Source: VXNE01 sp965205735 (GTDB lineage Bacteria; Pseudomonadota; Gammaproteobacteria; Pseudomonadales; Azotimanducaceae). From it: a stretch of DNA of 64,000 nucleotides. Positions 49,272 to 57,551 of this stretch are shown in pieces. How positions within the stretch are numbered: position 1 is the first letter of the stretch; each line of letters starts with the position of its first letter. The stretch covers positions 2,666,001 through 2,730,000 of the forward strand of contig OZ242179.1 in NCBI GenBank assembly GCA_965205735.1, given 5' to 3'. The position numbers and the translations under genes are program-made. The notes under the pieces were generated by a model. That model did no database searches. It was not told where the DNA came from and was given only the letters and a program-made list of their open reading frames with translations.

Positions 49272-50714
49272 ATGCACCGCCCGGGCAAAGTCTACACCGC
49301 GGCCGAAGTTCGGCAGCTCGACCGGACGGCCATCGACACCTTCGGCATCCCCGGTATCAGCCTGATGCGACGCGCCGGCCGCGCGGCGTTCGATACGTTG
49401 CAGCGCCGCTGGCCGGACTGTCGCGCCATCTCGGTGGCCTGCGGGTCGGGAAACAACGCCGGCGACGGCTTCATCGTTGCCGGCATGGCCGTCGAAGCGG
49501 GTATCGAGACGCAACTCCTGCAGATCGGCGATCCGACCAGGCTGAAGGGTGACGCGGCCATCGCGCGCGACTGGGCCACCGATGTCGGTGTCGCGCGCGG
49601 CGACAGCGCGCCTGAGATAACCGGCGGCGTCGTAGTGGACGCCCTGCTCGGCACGGGCGCGACAGGAGAACTTCGCCCGCGGTACCTGGCCGCCATCGAA
49701 GCGATCAATGGCTCCGATGCCGCGGTCCTGTCCATTGACCTCCCGAGCGGTATCTCCGCCGACTCGGGGTCGATGCTGGGCGCGGCGGTGCGCGCCGATG
49801 TCACCGTCACCTTCATCGGCGAAAAACTTGGCCTGCGTACCGGCGCCGGCGTGGATCATGCGGGCGACATCGTCTTCCATGGACTCGGCGTTCCCGCCGA
49901 CGTGTATAACGCCGTAGCCGGTATCCCCGTACTCTCGCCGCCGCTGCCCTTGCAACGCCCAAAATCCGGGCACAAGAACCAGTTCGGTCACGTCCTGGTC
50001 ATCGGCGGCGACCGCGGCATGGGCGGTGCCGCGCTCCTCGCCGGAGAGGCAGCCCTGCGCACCGGTTGCGGACTGGTCAGCATCCTGACGCGACCCGAAC
50101 ATTGCGCGCCCATCCTCGCGCGCAGGCCGGAACTCATGGTGCGAGGCGTATCGGAAGGCGACGACATTAGCGATCTGCTGGACGCCTGCACCGTCGTCGC
50201 CGCAGGACCCGGTCTTGGACGCGAACCCTGGGGAGAGCAACTGCTGGCCCATGCGCTCGCTGCAGGCAAGCCGACGGTTATCGATGCAGACGGGCTGAAC
50301 CTGCTGGCGTCGCGCGACCTCCGAGCACCGGCGAATAGCATTCTGACACCGCATCCGGGCGAAGCGGCCCGTCTGCTTGGCGGGGTGCCGGTTGCCGACC
50401 GGCCCGCCGCCGCGCGCGATCTGTCCGCGCGGTTCGGCAACGTCGTGGTGTTGAAAGGCGCGGGAACGCTGGTTGCCGAGGCAGGCGAACTTGTCGGTAT
50501 CTGCACCGCCGGCAATCCCGGACTTGCGACCGCTGGCAGCGGCGACGTGTTGACGGGAGTCATCGCGGGACTGGTGGCGCAGGGCTACGACATCCGATCC
50601 GGAGCCGAAGCCGGCGTTTCCCTGCACGCGGCCGCCGGCGACCTGGCCGCAAGCCGTCTTGCGCCGCAACCGATGGTCGCGAGCGACATCATCCGACACC
50701 TTTGGCTGCGTTGA
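49272..50714 (+). CDS. nnr: Bifunctional NAD(P)H-hydrate epimerase / ADP-dependent dehydratase
   Basis: 480 residues from ATG 49272. Residues 1-210 are the YjeF N-terminal epimerase (VACGSGNNAGDGFIVAGMAV, VDALLGTGATGEL). Residues 220-480 are the dehydratase, ribokinase-like (KNQFGHVLVIGGDRGMGGAA, VVAAGPGLGREPWGE, ILTPHPGEAARLLG, and the catalytic Asp in GLATAGSGDVLTGVIAGLVA). It repairs hydrated NADH and NADPH. The gene order nnr-tsaE-amidase-mutL matches E. coli. Confidence 0.95.
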   Translation: MHRPGKVYTAAEVRQLDRTAIDTFGIPGISLMRRAGRAAFDTLQRRWPDCRAISVACGSGNNAGDGFIVAGMAVEAGIETQLLQIGDPTRLKGDAAIARDWATDVGVARGDSAPEITGGVVVDALLGTGATGELRPRYLAAIEAINGSDAAVLSIDLPSGISADSGSMLGAAVRADVTVTFIGEKLGLRTGAGVDHAGDIVFHGLGVPADVYNAVAGIPVLSPPLPLQRPKSGHKNQFGHVLVIGGDRGMGGAALLAGEAALRTGCGLVSILTRPEHCAPILARRPELMVRGVSEGDDISDLLDACTVVAAGPGLGREPWGEQLLAHALAAGKPTVIDADGLNLLASRDLRAPANSILTPHPGEAARLLGGVPVADRPAAARDLSARFGNVVVLKGAGTLVAEAGELVGICTAGNPGLATAGSGDVLTGVIAGLVAQGYDIRSGAEAGVSLHAAAGDLAASRLAPQPMVASDIIRHLWLR

Positions 50715-50724
50715 TGGCACTATA

Positions 50725-51159
50725 TTGAAGACGACGACCATCAAGTTGCCGGATGTCGCTGCTACCCTGGACTGGGGCGCTGCCCTCGGCACCGAACTCG
50801 GCAACGAGCTGGTTTTTCTACGCGGCCGCCTCGGTGTCGGCAAGACCACGCTCGCCCGCGGCATATTGCGGGGCCTGGGGCATACAGGTCCCGTAAAGAG
50901 CCCAACGTACACTCTGCTCGAACCCTACGCGCTAGGAGACCGCGAGGTCTTCCACTTCGACTTCTACCGCATCGTAGATCCGGAAGAGCTTGAATTTATC
51001 GGCATCGATGACCTGATGGGGTCGGCGGCGTTAAAATTGGTCGAGTGGCCGGAGCACGCAAGGGATCGCTTGCCGAATCCGGACGTGGATATTTCGCTCC
51101 ATGAGATCAATGGAGGCAGGTTGCTTGAAATGGTCGACCACAGGTCCTCAAGACCGTAG
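50725..51159 (+). CDS. tsaE: tRNA threonylcarbamoyladenosine biosynthesis ATPase
   Basis: 144 residues from TTG 50725, ten bases after the nnr stop; upstream in-frame codons overlap nnr. The P-loop is LRGRLGVGKTTLARG near residue 36, followed by GPVKSPTYTLLEPY (Thr-containing switch) and VFHFDFYRI. Motif LKLVEWPEHARDRLP near the C-terminus is typical. TsaE works with TsaB and TsaD in forming t6A37 of ANN-decoding tRNAs. It overlaps the following amidase gene. Confidence 0.92.
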   Translation: MKTTTIKLPDVAATLDWGAALGTELGNELVFLRGRLGVGKTTLARGILRGLGHTGPVKSPTYTLLEPYALGDREVFHFDFYRIVDPEELEFIGIDDLMGSAALKLVEWPEHARDRLPNPDVDISLHEINGGRLLEMVDHRSSRP

Positions 51160-52498
51160 TCAGGGCGTTCCCCGGCGAGGACTCCCGGCGTTTTCGTTCG
51201 CCGCCGCGCTGCTCGCCTCGACCGGCGCGAACGCTGCCGATCTCGAAGGAATTCGCACGCACGACGCCCCCGACCATACGCGCGTGGTCTTCGACACCAG
51301 CGCGAAAGTCGCCTACAACATCTTCTCCATGGAAAATCCGCTGCGGGTCGTTATCGACCTCAAGGACACGCGCCCGCCCCGAACACTCGCGTTGCCGCAA
51401 AAGGAAAGTGACGTGATCTTGCGGATTCGGCACGCGACGCGCCCCGGCGGGGTCTACCGCATCGTGCTCGACGTTGCCGAGCAGGTCGATCCGAAGTATT
51501 TCCAGCTCGACCCCATTGAGCCGTACGGCTACAGGCTCGTCGTCGACCTCCACGCCACCGAGCGGAAAAGACGATCCCCCGTCATCCGCATGCCGGAAGG
51601 CGAGCGCGATGTCGTCGTGGTGGTTGACGCCGGCCACGGCGGAGAAGACCCGGGGGCCGTGGGTGTCAATGGGGTCAGGGAGAAAGACATAGCGCTCGCG
51701 GTTGCGAAAGCGCTCGAAAAGGACCTGAACGCGACAGAGGGTTACCGCGTGGTCATGGTCCGCAAGGGAGACTACTACATTGGATTACGGCAGCGCGCCG
51801 CAATAGTCCAGCGACAGTCGGCCCATCTGTTCATTTCCATACACGCCGACTCATTCCGCATGCCGAAGGTCCGGGGCGCCACCGTTTATGCGCTGTCCGG
51901 GCGCGGCAGTTCGTCGGAAGCCGCGCGCATACTGGCACAAAAGGAGAACAGCTCGGACCTGATAGGCGGGGTCGGCGGGGTCGGCGGCATCTCACTTGAC
52001 GGCCAACCGCCCCATGTCGCGGAGACGCTCGTGGATTTGTCGCTGGGTTTCAATCAATCCGGCGGCATTGAAGTGGGGGACACCATTCTGCGTTCGCTGG
52101 CACCCACCAGCCGCTTGCACAAGAAGACCACCCAATTGGCCGGGTTCGTCGTGCTGAAGGCCGCTGGCGTGCCGTCGATCCTGATCGAGACGGGTTTTCT
52201 TACCAATCCGGAAGACGCGCGCCTGCTCGGGTCGCCCGCGTACCGACAGCGTCTGGCATCCGCTATCGGCGATGGCATCCGCGCCTATGTGGCCCAGAAT
52301 CCGCCGCCCGATACCCTGATCGCGGCGCGTATCGCCGCCGGCGGCTCACGCTACGTCATCCAACGTGGCGACACGTTGTCTGAAATCGCCTCGCGTTATC
52401 AGGTGTCGACGCGGGCGCTACGCGCGGCCAACGGGATCAAGGGAGACCGGATTCGCGTCGGGCAAGTTCTCCGTATCCCGGTGACGGCGGGGTCCTAG
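51101..52498 (+). CDS. N-acetylmuramoyl-L-alanine amidase with AMIN and LysM domains
   Basis: 465 residues at most; TTG 51125 is an alternative start, since both ATG 51101 and its second Met fall within tsaE. The signal sequence core LPAFSFAAALLASTGANA precedes an AMIN domain (about 45-150). The zinc-dependent amidase_3 domain follows: VVVVDAGHGGEDPGAVGVNG (His, Glu), LFISIHADS (His), and SILIETGFLTNPED (catalytic Glu). A C-terminal LysM repeat (YVIQRGDTLSEIASRYQVST) binds peptidoglycan. It is the AmiB/AmiC-type splitter of septal wall. Its stop TAG is the terminal CTAG of MITE copy C. Confidence 0.93.
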   Translation: MRSMEAGCLKWSTTGPQDRSQGVPRRGLPAFSFAAALLASTGANAADLEGIRTHDAPDHTRVVFDTSAKVAYNIFSMENPLRVVIDLKDTRPPRTLALPQKESDVILRIRHATRPGGVYRIVLDVAEQVDPKYFQLDPIEPYGYRLVVDLHATERKRRSPVIRMPEGERDVVVVVDAGHGGEDPGAVGVNGVREKDIALAVAKALEKDLNATEGYRVVMVRKGDYYIGLRQRAAIVQRQSAHLFISIHADSFRMPKVRGATVYALSGRGSSSEAARILAQKENSSDLIGGVGGVGGISLDGQPPHVAETLVDLSLGFNQSGGIEVGDTILRSLAPTSRLHKKTTQLAGFVVLKAAGVPSILIETGFLTNPEDARLLGSPAYRQRLASAIGDGIRAYVAQNPPPDTLIAARIAAGGSRYVIQRGDTLSEIASRYQVSTRALRAANGIKGDRIRVGQVLRIPVTAGS

Positions 52499-52751
52499 TG
52501 CTCCGTCAAGCCCAAATCTACGGGTATCTGCGGGTCTTTTTGGCCCCTGATAGTTTTCTTGCGAGGGGTATCCCCTCGCGCGCCCCGGCTGAAGATTGTT
52601 TTCTTGCGAGGGGTGTCCCCTCGCGCTCCCCGGCTGAAGGCTCCGTTGCTCCTCCTTGTGTGGGGCCTACCACACGGCGTCGTCGCGCCTTGCCAGGAAC
52701 CAAAAATCCCTCGCAGCTACACTCGCATTTTCAGACTTGACGGAGCACTAG
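52495..52751 (-). mobile_element. MITE-like element, copy C (257 bp), reverse orientation, carrying two 45-bp repeats
   Basis: Left end CTAGTGCTCCGTCAAGCC and right end GACTTGACGGAGCACTAG match copies A and B inverted. The inner flanks GGTATCTGCGGGTCTTTTTG and CCAAAAATCCCTCGCAGC correspond as well. The core differs: two 45-bp GCGAGGGG palindromic repeats replace part of it. It fills the gap between the amidase stop and the mutL start exactly: the amidase TAG is in its left CTAG, and the mutL GTG begins with the G of its right CTAG. Confidence 0.75.
52556..52650. repeat. 45-bp palindromic repeat, two copies inside MITE copy C
   Basis: GCGAGGGG cores at 52561 and 52606 give the same 45-bp period as in the Uma2 gene at 44.8 kb. 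Each is followed by CCCCTCGCG and CCCCGGCTGAAG. The second copy ends in GGCTCCG, as do the last copies at the other two loci. Confidence 0.8.
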
Positions 52752-54469
52752 TGCCGCGCATTCACAGGCTATCCGAGTTTGTCGCCAACCAGATTGCCGC
52801 CGGCGAAGTCGTCGAGCGACCGGCTTCCATCGTCAAGGAACTGATCGAAAACAGCCTTGACGCGGGCGCGCGTTCCATCAGGACATTGATCGAGCACGGC
52901 GGCGTCAAGCGCATCGTCGTGCAGGACGACGGCTGCGGCATCGCGCCCGATGACCTCAGGCTCGCCATCAGCCGCTTCGCCACCAGCAAGATCACGGAAC
53001 CGGATGATCTCGATAGCGTGCAGACGCTTGGCTTTCGCGGCGAAGCCCTGGCCAGCGCGGCATCTGTCTCCAAACTCTCCATCACATCAGCGATATCCGC
53101 CGGCGGCGGCATGACCTTGACCGTGGCGGGCGGGACCGAGCAGACCTTCAGGCCCGCGCCCCATCCGGTCGGCACCACGGTCGAGGTCGCGGACTTGTTC
53201 TACAACACGCCGGCGCGGCGAAAGTTCCTGAAAAGCGAACGAACGGAAACCGGCCACGTGAGCGATGCGGTGCGACGACTGGCGCTCGCCCACGGCGATG
53301 TCGCCTTCGAACTCAGGCACGGCCAGCGCGCCCTGGAACGGTTGCCCGCCGGGCGGGGGCTGGACGCGATCATGGGTGCCGAGTTCCTTTCCCAGTCCAT
53401 CGCCATAGACACCGGCAACGGCGACCTGCGTCTCAGCGGCTGGATCGGACTCCCCGGCTACACGCGCGCCCAGGCGAACGCGCAGTTCTTCTTCGTGAAC
53501 GGCCGCGCCGTGCAGGACCGGCTGGCCGGCCACGCGGTGCGACAGGCCTACCGGGATGTGATGTTCCACGGACGTCATCCGGTGTTCGTCCTGTTCCTGG
53601 AACTCGATCCCGGGAGCGTCGATGTCAACGTGCATCCCACCAAGCGCGAAGTCCGATTTCGGGATTCCCGCCGCGTGCATGACTTCGTCTTCGCTTCCCT
53701 GCATCGGCTGCTGACGGACGTGCGGCCCGGAGCCGACGCCGGCGCGTCGACAAGCGACCGGCTTCCGCCTGGAAGGAACCACGGACATGCGTCTTTCCCC
53801 CAGACATCCATGAGCCTTTCCTCCCTCATCGCCGAAGCGCCGGCGACCGCGGTGCGCGATGCGCCGGCGATGGACGACGGCGACGTTCCGCCCCTTGGCT
53901 ACGCCCTCGCCCAGCTTCATGGGGTCTATATCCTGAGCCAGAACGAAGATGGCCTGGTCGTGGTCGATATGCATGCCGCGCACGAGCGCATCACCTACGA
54001 AAAGCTCAAGACCGACTACGGGGCCGGCAAGCTGACGGCGCAGCGGCTACTGGTGCCCATGCCGCTCGACGTCACGCCGCGGGAAGCCGATCTCGCCGAA
54101 ACACATGCCGAGGAACTCGCGAGGCTGGGGCTCCGCATCGATCGAACCGGACCCCGGAGTTGCGTTATTCGCGAAGTGCCGTCGCTGCTGGCGGATGGCG
54201 ATACCGCGGCGCTGGTTCGCGACCTGCTGGATGAAATCGCCGAGTTCGGCACCAGCGACGCGATTCAAACGCGAGCGGAGCAGTTGCTCGCGAGCATGGC
54301 GTGCCACGGATCGGCGCGAGCCAATCGCCGTCTCTCGGTACCGGAAATGAACGCCATTCTGCGGGAGATGGAGACGACGCCCAATGCCGGGCAATGCAAT
54401 CACGGGCGTCCCACATTCTTCGTGCAGAGCATGCGCCAACTCGACCATCTGTTCCTGCGCGGTCGTTAG
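52751..54469 (+). CDS. mutL: DNA mismatch repair protein MutL
   Basis: 572 residues from GTG 52751, the normal MutL start (PRIHRLSEFVANQIAAGEVV). GHKL ATPase: LIENSLDAGA, DDGCGI, ATSKI and GFRGEALASAASVS. The C-terminal dimerisation domain carries DMHAAHERITYE, which fits the endonuclease metal-site pattern DQHA(X)2E(X)4E with Met for Gln, and CNHGRPTFF near the end. It therefore probably nicks DNA itself, as in MutH-less bacteria. The GTG begins with the last base of MITE copy C, so native upstream promoter and ribosome-binding sequence may have been replaced. Confidence 0.94.
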   Translation: MPRIHRLSEFVANQIAAGEVVERPASIVKELIENSLDAGARSIRTLIEHGGVKRIVVQDDGCGIAPDDLRLAISRFATSKITEPDDLDSVQTLGFRGEALASAASVSKLSITSAISAGGGMTLTVAGGTEQTFRPAPHPVGTTVEVADLFYNTPARRKFLKSERTETGHVSDAVRRLALAHGDVAFELRHGQRALERLPAGRGLDAIMGAEFLSQSIAIDTGNGDLRLSGWIGLPGYTRAQANAQFFFVNGRAVQDRLAGHAVRQAYRDVMFHGRHPVFVLFLELDPGSVDVNVHPTKREVRFRDSRRVHDFVFASLHRLLTDVRPGADAGASTSDRLPPGRNHGHASFPQTSMSLSSLIAEAPATAVRDAPAMDDGDVPPLGYALAQLHGVYILSQNEDGLVVVDMHAAHERITYEKLKTDYGAGKLTAQRLLVPMPLDVTPREADLAETHAEELARLGLRIDRTGPRSCVIREVPSLLADGDTAALVRDLLDEIAEFGTSDAIQTRAEQLLASMACHGSARANRRLSVPEMNAILREMETTPNAGQCNHGRPTFFVQSMRQLDHLFLRGR

Positions 54470-54810
54470 CCCGGATATTGCACCAAGGCGCTTGTCAAAC
54501 AATTGAAAATTACAATATTTCAATAGGTTACTACCATAGTTCGGAAATTTAGCCGTACAAAAGCCGCGCTGGCCGCGCCCTCGCACGGTGGGGTCGGGCC
54601 ACGGGCGGAGCCGAAGGCACCGCCCGTGGGGCACTTTTGCCCGCGTGCGCGCACATGCTCGCTCCACCATAAGGCGTGGCTATGCTTCCGTCTCTTCTTT
54701 TGCGAGGGGTACCCCCTCGCGCTCCCGGCTGAAGGCTCCGAGCACACGCACGCGGGCAAAATCCTGCGCGATCATCGCGGCCCTTGATGCAACATCCGGG
54801 CTAAAGCGAC
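54470..54810. other. mutL-miaA intergenic region with AT-rich stretch and nested repeats
   Basis: 341 bp without a gene. 54480-54560 is clearly AT-rich against the surroundings. CCACGGGCGG / CCGCCCGTGG forms a perfect 10-bp hairpin at 54599-54629. A 15-bp perfect inverted repeat (54635-54649 and 54747-54761) encloses a single copy of the 45-bp palindromic repeat. In E. coli mutL and miaA nearly touch, so this is inserted DNA. Confidence 0.6.
54635..54761. repeat. Inverted repeat enclosing a 45-bp palindromic repeat copy
   Basis: TTTTGCCCGCGTGCG at 54635-54649 is the exact reverse complement of CGCACGCGGGCAAAA at 54747-54761. Between them, 54695-54740 is the third locus of the GCGAGGGG repeat: TTGCGAGGGGTACCCCCTCG, then GCTCCCGGCTGAAGGCTCCG. 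The repeat is nested inside a larger inverted-repeat structure of 127 bp. Confidence 0.7.
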
Positions 54811-55761
54811 ATGAAGCGGCGCGTCGCCGTTTGCATCATGGGGCCCACGGCCGTCGGCAAGACCGACGCCGCGCTTGCCCTCGCTGATCGCACGGACGTC
54901 GACTTGATCAGCGTCGATTCGGCGATGGTCTACCGGCGCATGGACATCGGCACCGCCAAACCGGATGCCGAGGTGCTGGCGCGGCATCCCCATGCGCTGA
55001 TCGATGTGCGCGAACCCTCGGAGCCGTTTTCGGCCGCAGACTTTCTCGCCGGTGCCGACCCGGCGGTTTCCAGCGCCCTGGATCGCGGCAGGATGCCCGT
55101 CCTGGTCGGCGGCTCGATGCTCTATTTCAAGGTGTTTCGTGACGGTCTATCGACGTTGCCTTCGGCCGATCCGTCGGCGCGCGCCGCCATCGAGGAGCGC
55201 GCCGCGCGAAAGGGATGGAAGGCGCTGCACGCCGAACTCGAGCGCGTAGACCCCGCTGCCGCGGCACGCATCCATCCAAACGATCCGCAGCGCATTCAAC
55301 GCGCGCTCGAAGTGTTCCATGTCTCGGGCACCCCAATCTCGCGCTGGTGGTCTTCGTCTGCCGCCCGCAGCGTACAGCAGCGCCTGGACTGCGCGCTGAT
55401 CGAAGTAGCGCTCAGCACGGATGCACATCTGGCGACGCGAATCGGCGAGCGATTCGACGCCATGCTCGAACGCGGCCTCATCGATGAGGTCGCGCGGCTA
55501 CGCGCCATGCCGAACCTCGACCTGTCCAAACCTTCCATGCGCGCGGTGGGATACCGGCAGGTGTGGCGCCATCTCGACGGGGATCTGGATTTCGACGCGA
55601 TGCGTGGACAGGCTGTTGCCGCGACGCGGCAGCTCGCGCGGCGACAGGCGACATGGCTGCGAAGTTGGCCGCACCTGCGTAACGTCGACGGCACGCCGGA
55701 TGAAGCCGCCAACCACATCTTGCATTTATTTGCAATTTTTGGACCAAGGTCGCAGAATTGA
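54811..55761 (+). CDS. miaA: tRNA dimethylallyltransferase
   Basis: 316 residues. P-loop MGPTAVGKTDAALALA at the start, ISVDSAMVYRRMDIGTAKPD with the catalytic Asp, VLVGGSMLYFKVFRDGL, and PNDPQRIQRALEVFHVSGTP. It transfers a dimethylallyl group to A37 of UNN-decoding tRNAs. The gene order mutL-miaA-hfq is the enterobacterial one. The hfq start is 48 bp downstream. Confidence 0.95.
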   Translation: MKRRVAVCIMGPTAVGKTDAALALADRTDVDLISVDSAMVYRRMDIGTAKPDAEVLARHPHALIDVREPSEPFSAADFLAGADPAVSSALDRGRMPVLVGGSMLYFKVFRDGLSTLPSADPSARAAIEERAARKGWKALHAELERVDPAAAARIHPNDPQRIQRALEVFHVSGTPISRWWSSSAARSVQQRLDCALIEVALSTDAHLATRIGERFDAMLERGLIDEVARLRAMPNLDLSKPSMRAVGYRQVWRHLDGDLDFDAMRGQAVAATRQLARRQATWLRSWPHLRNVDGTPDEAANHILHLFAIFGPRSQN

Positions 55762-55809
55762 TCGGTTCTAGTCCCGCTTGAGCGCGCGTCCGATTTCGAG
55801 GAAAGTACC

Positions 55810-56076
55810 ATGTCGAAAGGGAATTCCCTTCAGGACTCTTACCTCAATACGCTGCGCAAGGAGCGGATCCCTGTCTCCGTATACCTCGTCAACGGCATCA
55901 AGCTCCAGGGCCAGATCGAGTCGTTCGATCAGTTCGTCATCGTGCTTCGCAATGCCGTCAGCCAAATGGTGTACAAGCACGCGATCTCCACCGTGGTTCC
56001 AAGTCGCAACGTGCGCCTGCAGCCGCCGGAGATGCGCAGCAAAGAGAGCACGGGAGAGGACAACGAACTCGCCTGA
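55810..56076 (+). CDS. hfq: RNA chaperone Hfq
   Basis: 88 residues. Sm1 motif: LQDSYLNTLRKERIPVSVYL and NGIKLQGQIESFDQFVIVLR. Sm2: MVYKHAISTVVP, with the YKHA that lines the proximal RNA-binding pore. The C-terminal tail is short and acidic, shorter than in E. coli. The hexamer pairs small RNAs with mRNAs. Confidence 0.97.
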   Translation: MSKGNSLQDSYLNTLRKERIPVSVYLVNGIKLQGQIESFDQFVIVLRNAVSQMVYKHAISTVVPSRNVRLQPPEMRSKESTGEDNELA

Positions 56077-56111
56077 GACCAGGCTTCCTCGTCCCTTCCT
56101 GGCCAACCCAA

Positions 56112-57506
56112 ATGCTGTTTGACCGCCCGCAGGCGGGCTCGCGCGCCGTTCTACTGGATCTGCGTCTCAAATCCTCGTTTGGACCCACCATCCGGCGGGC
56201 CACCGAAGAGCTATCGCAACTGGTGCGATCCGGCGAACTCGAGCCCGTCGCGCTCGTTCACGCGCGGCGGGACCAGCCCGACCCGAAGTGGTTCATCGGT
56301 AGCGGCAAGGTGGAAGAGGTGGCAGCAGCAATGCACGCCGAAACTGCAGACCTCCTGATCGTCAACCAGGATCTGACGCCAGCCCAACAACGCAACCTGG
56401 AACAGCGGCTGGAGCGCCGGGTCATGACCCGCACGGAACTCATCCTGCAAATATTCGCGGCCCGCGCCCAGACCCGCGAGGGCCAGTTGCAGGTCGAGCT
56501 CGCGCAACTCAGCCACATGCAGACACGCATGGCGCGGGGCTGGTCCCACCTGGACCGCCAACGCGGCGGGGTCGCCATGCGCGGCACCGGCGAGAAACAG
56601 ATCGAGTTGGATGCGCGCATCATCCGCGACCGTATCCGGCGCGTCCGCACGCGTCTGGAAGCGGTCCACAGACAGCGCCAGCGGAGCCGGCGACACAGGG
56701 CCAGAACCGGCGTCCCCACCGTCGCGCTAGTGGGCTATACCAACGCCGGCAAGTCGACCTTGTTCAACGCCCTGACGGACGCCGGCGCTACCGTTGCCGA
56801 CCAGTTATTCGTCACCCTGGACCCGCTCATGCGCCGCACTGATATCGATGGCGTCGGCAAGGTGGTGCTGGCGGACACGGTGGGTTTCATTCGCGATCTT
56901 CCTCACAGCCTCGTCGAGGCATTCAAGGCCACCCTCGAGCAGGTCGCCGAAGCGGACCTGCTGCTTCACGTCGTCGACGCCGCCGCGCCCGACGCGGAGG
57001 ACCTCGCCCGCCATGTGGACGCCGTGCTGGAAGAAATCGGCGCCGACAATGTTCCGACCATCACGGTTCTCAACAAGGCGGACCTCATGGATGAGCACCG
57101 CTCCCCGGTTCTGCAAGGTACCTGCGACCGCGAACTGGCCCGAGTGGTCGTCAGCGCCCGGGATGGGGCTGGCCTGCCCACATTGAAAAAGGCGCTCGGA
57201 CGCGCTCTCGGCGTCACCGCCCGACCAGTAACAGTCCTTCTCGATTCCGGGTCGGGCAAACTCCGAGCACGCCTGTACGCGCTGGGGGCGGTGCAGGCGG
57301 AGACAGTGCAGGAAGACGGCACACTCGCCTTGCGGGTCCGGCTCGACCGGGCAGAAACAGCCAGACTTCTGGGAAACCATGCGGTCGCACACCGAGTGGA
57401 TGCCTGTCGCGTCACCCGCGTGGAAGCATCAAAACCCACGAGAAGCCAAGAGCCGCAGGTTCGAAGTCCGGGGGATATTGTTGCAGGGAGCGATGGTCAC
57501 CCATAG
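56112..57506 (+). CDS. hflX: GTPase HflX (ribosome splitting factor)
   Basis: 464 residues. An N-terminal HflX domain with a coiled coil (NQDLTPAQQRNLEQRLERRV, QLSHMQTRMARGWSHLDRQR) precedes the GTPase: G1 GYTNAGKSTLFNALT near residue 205, G2/G3 with DPLMRRTDI and LADTVGFIRDLPH, G4 NKADL. An extra tail after residue 430 has no clear match. HflX binds the 50S subunit and rescues stalled ribosomes under heat stress. hflKC follow on the same strand. Confidence 0.95.
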   Translation: MLFDRPQAGSRAVLLDLRLKSSFGPTIRRATEELSQLVRSGELEPVALVHARRDQPDPKWFIGSGKVEEVAAAMHAETADLLIVNQDLTPAQQRNLEQRLERRVMTRTELILQIFAARAQTREGQLQVELAQLSHMQTRMARGWSHLDRQRGGVAMRGTGEKQIELDARIIRDRIRRVRTRLEAVHRQRQRSRRHRARTGVPTVALVGYTNAGKSTLFNALTDAGATVADQLFVTLDPLMRRTDIDGVGKVVLADTVGFIRDLPHSLVEAFKATLEQVAEADLLLHVVDAAAPDAEDLARHVDAVLEEIGADNVPTITVLNKADLMDEHRSPVLQGTCDRELARVVVSARDGAGLPTLKKALGRALGVTARPVTVLLDSGSGKLRARLYALGAVQAETVQEDGTLALRVRLDRAETARLLGNHAVAHRVDACRVTRVEASKPTRSQEPQVRSPGDIVAGSDGHP

Positions 57507-57551
57507 AATCGCATCGGTGCCCTGAAACAAGTGGCGGGGATTTCAATACCC

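Noticed and set aside
49236..50912. Long reverse open frame of 558 codons
   Set aside because: Antisense to nnr and tsaE, both clearly coding with complete motifs.
52559..52750. N-terminal extension of MutL read from upstream in-frame codons
   Set aside because: That stretch is MITE copy C; family similarity starts at GTG 52751.
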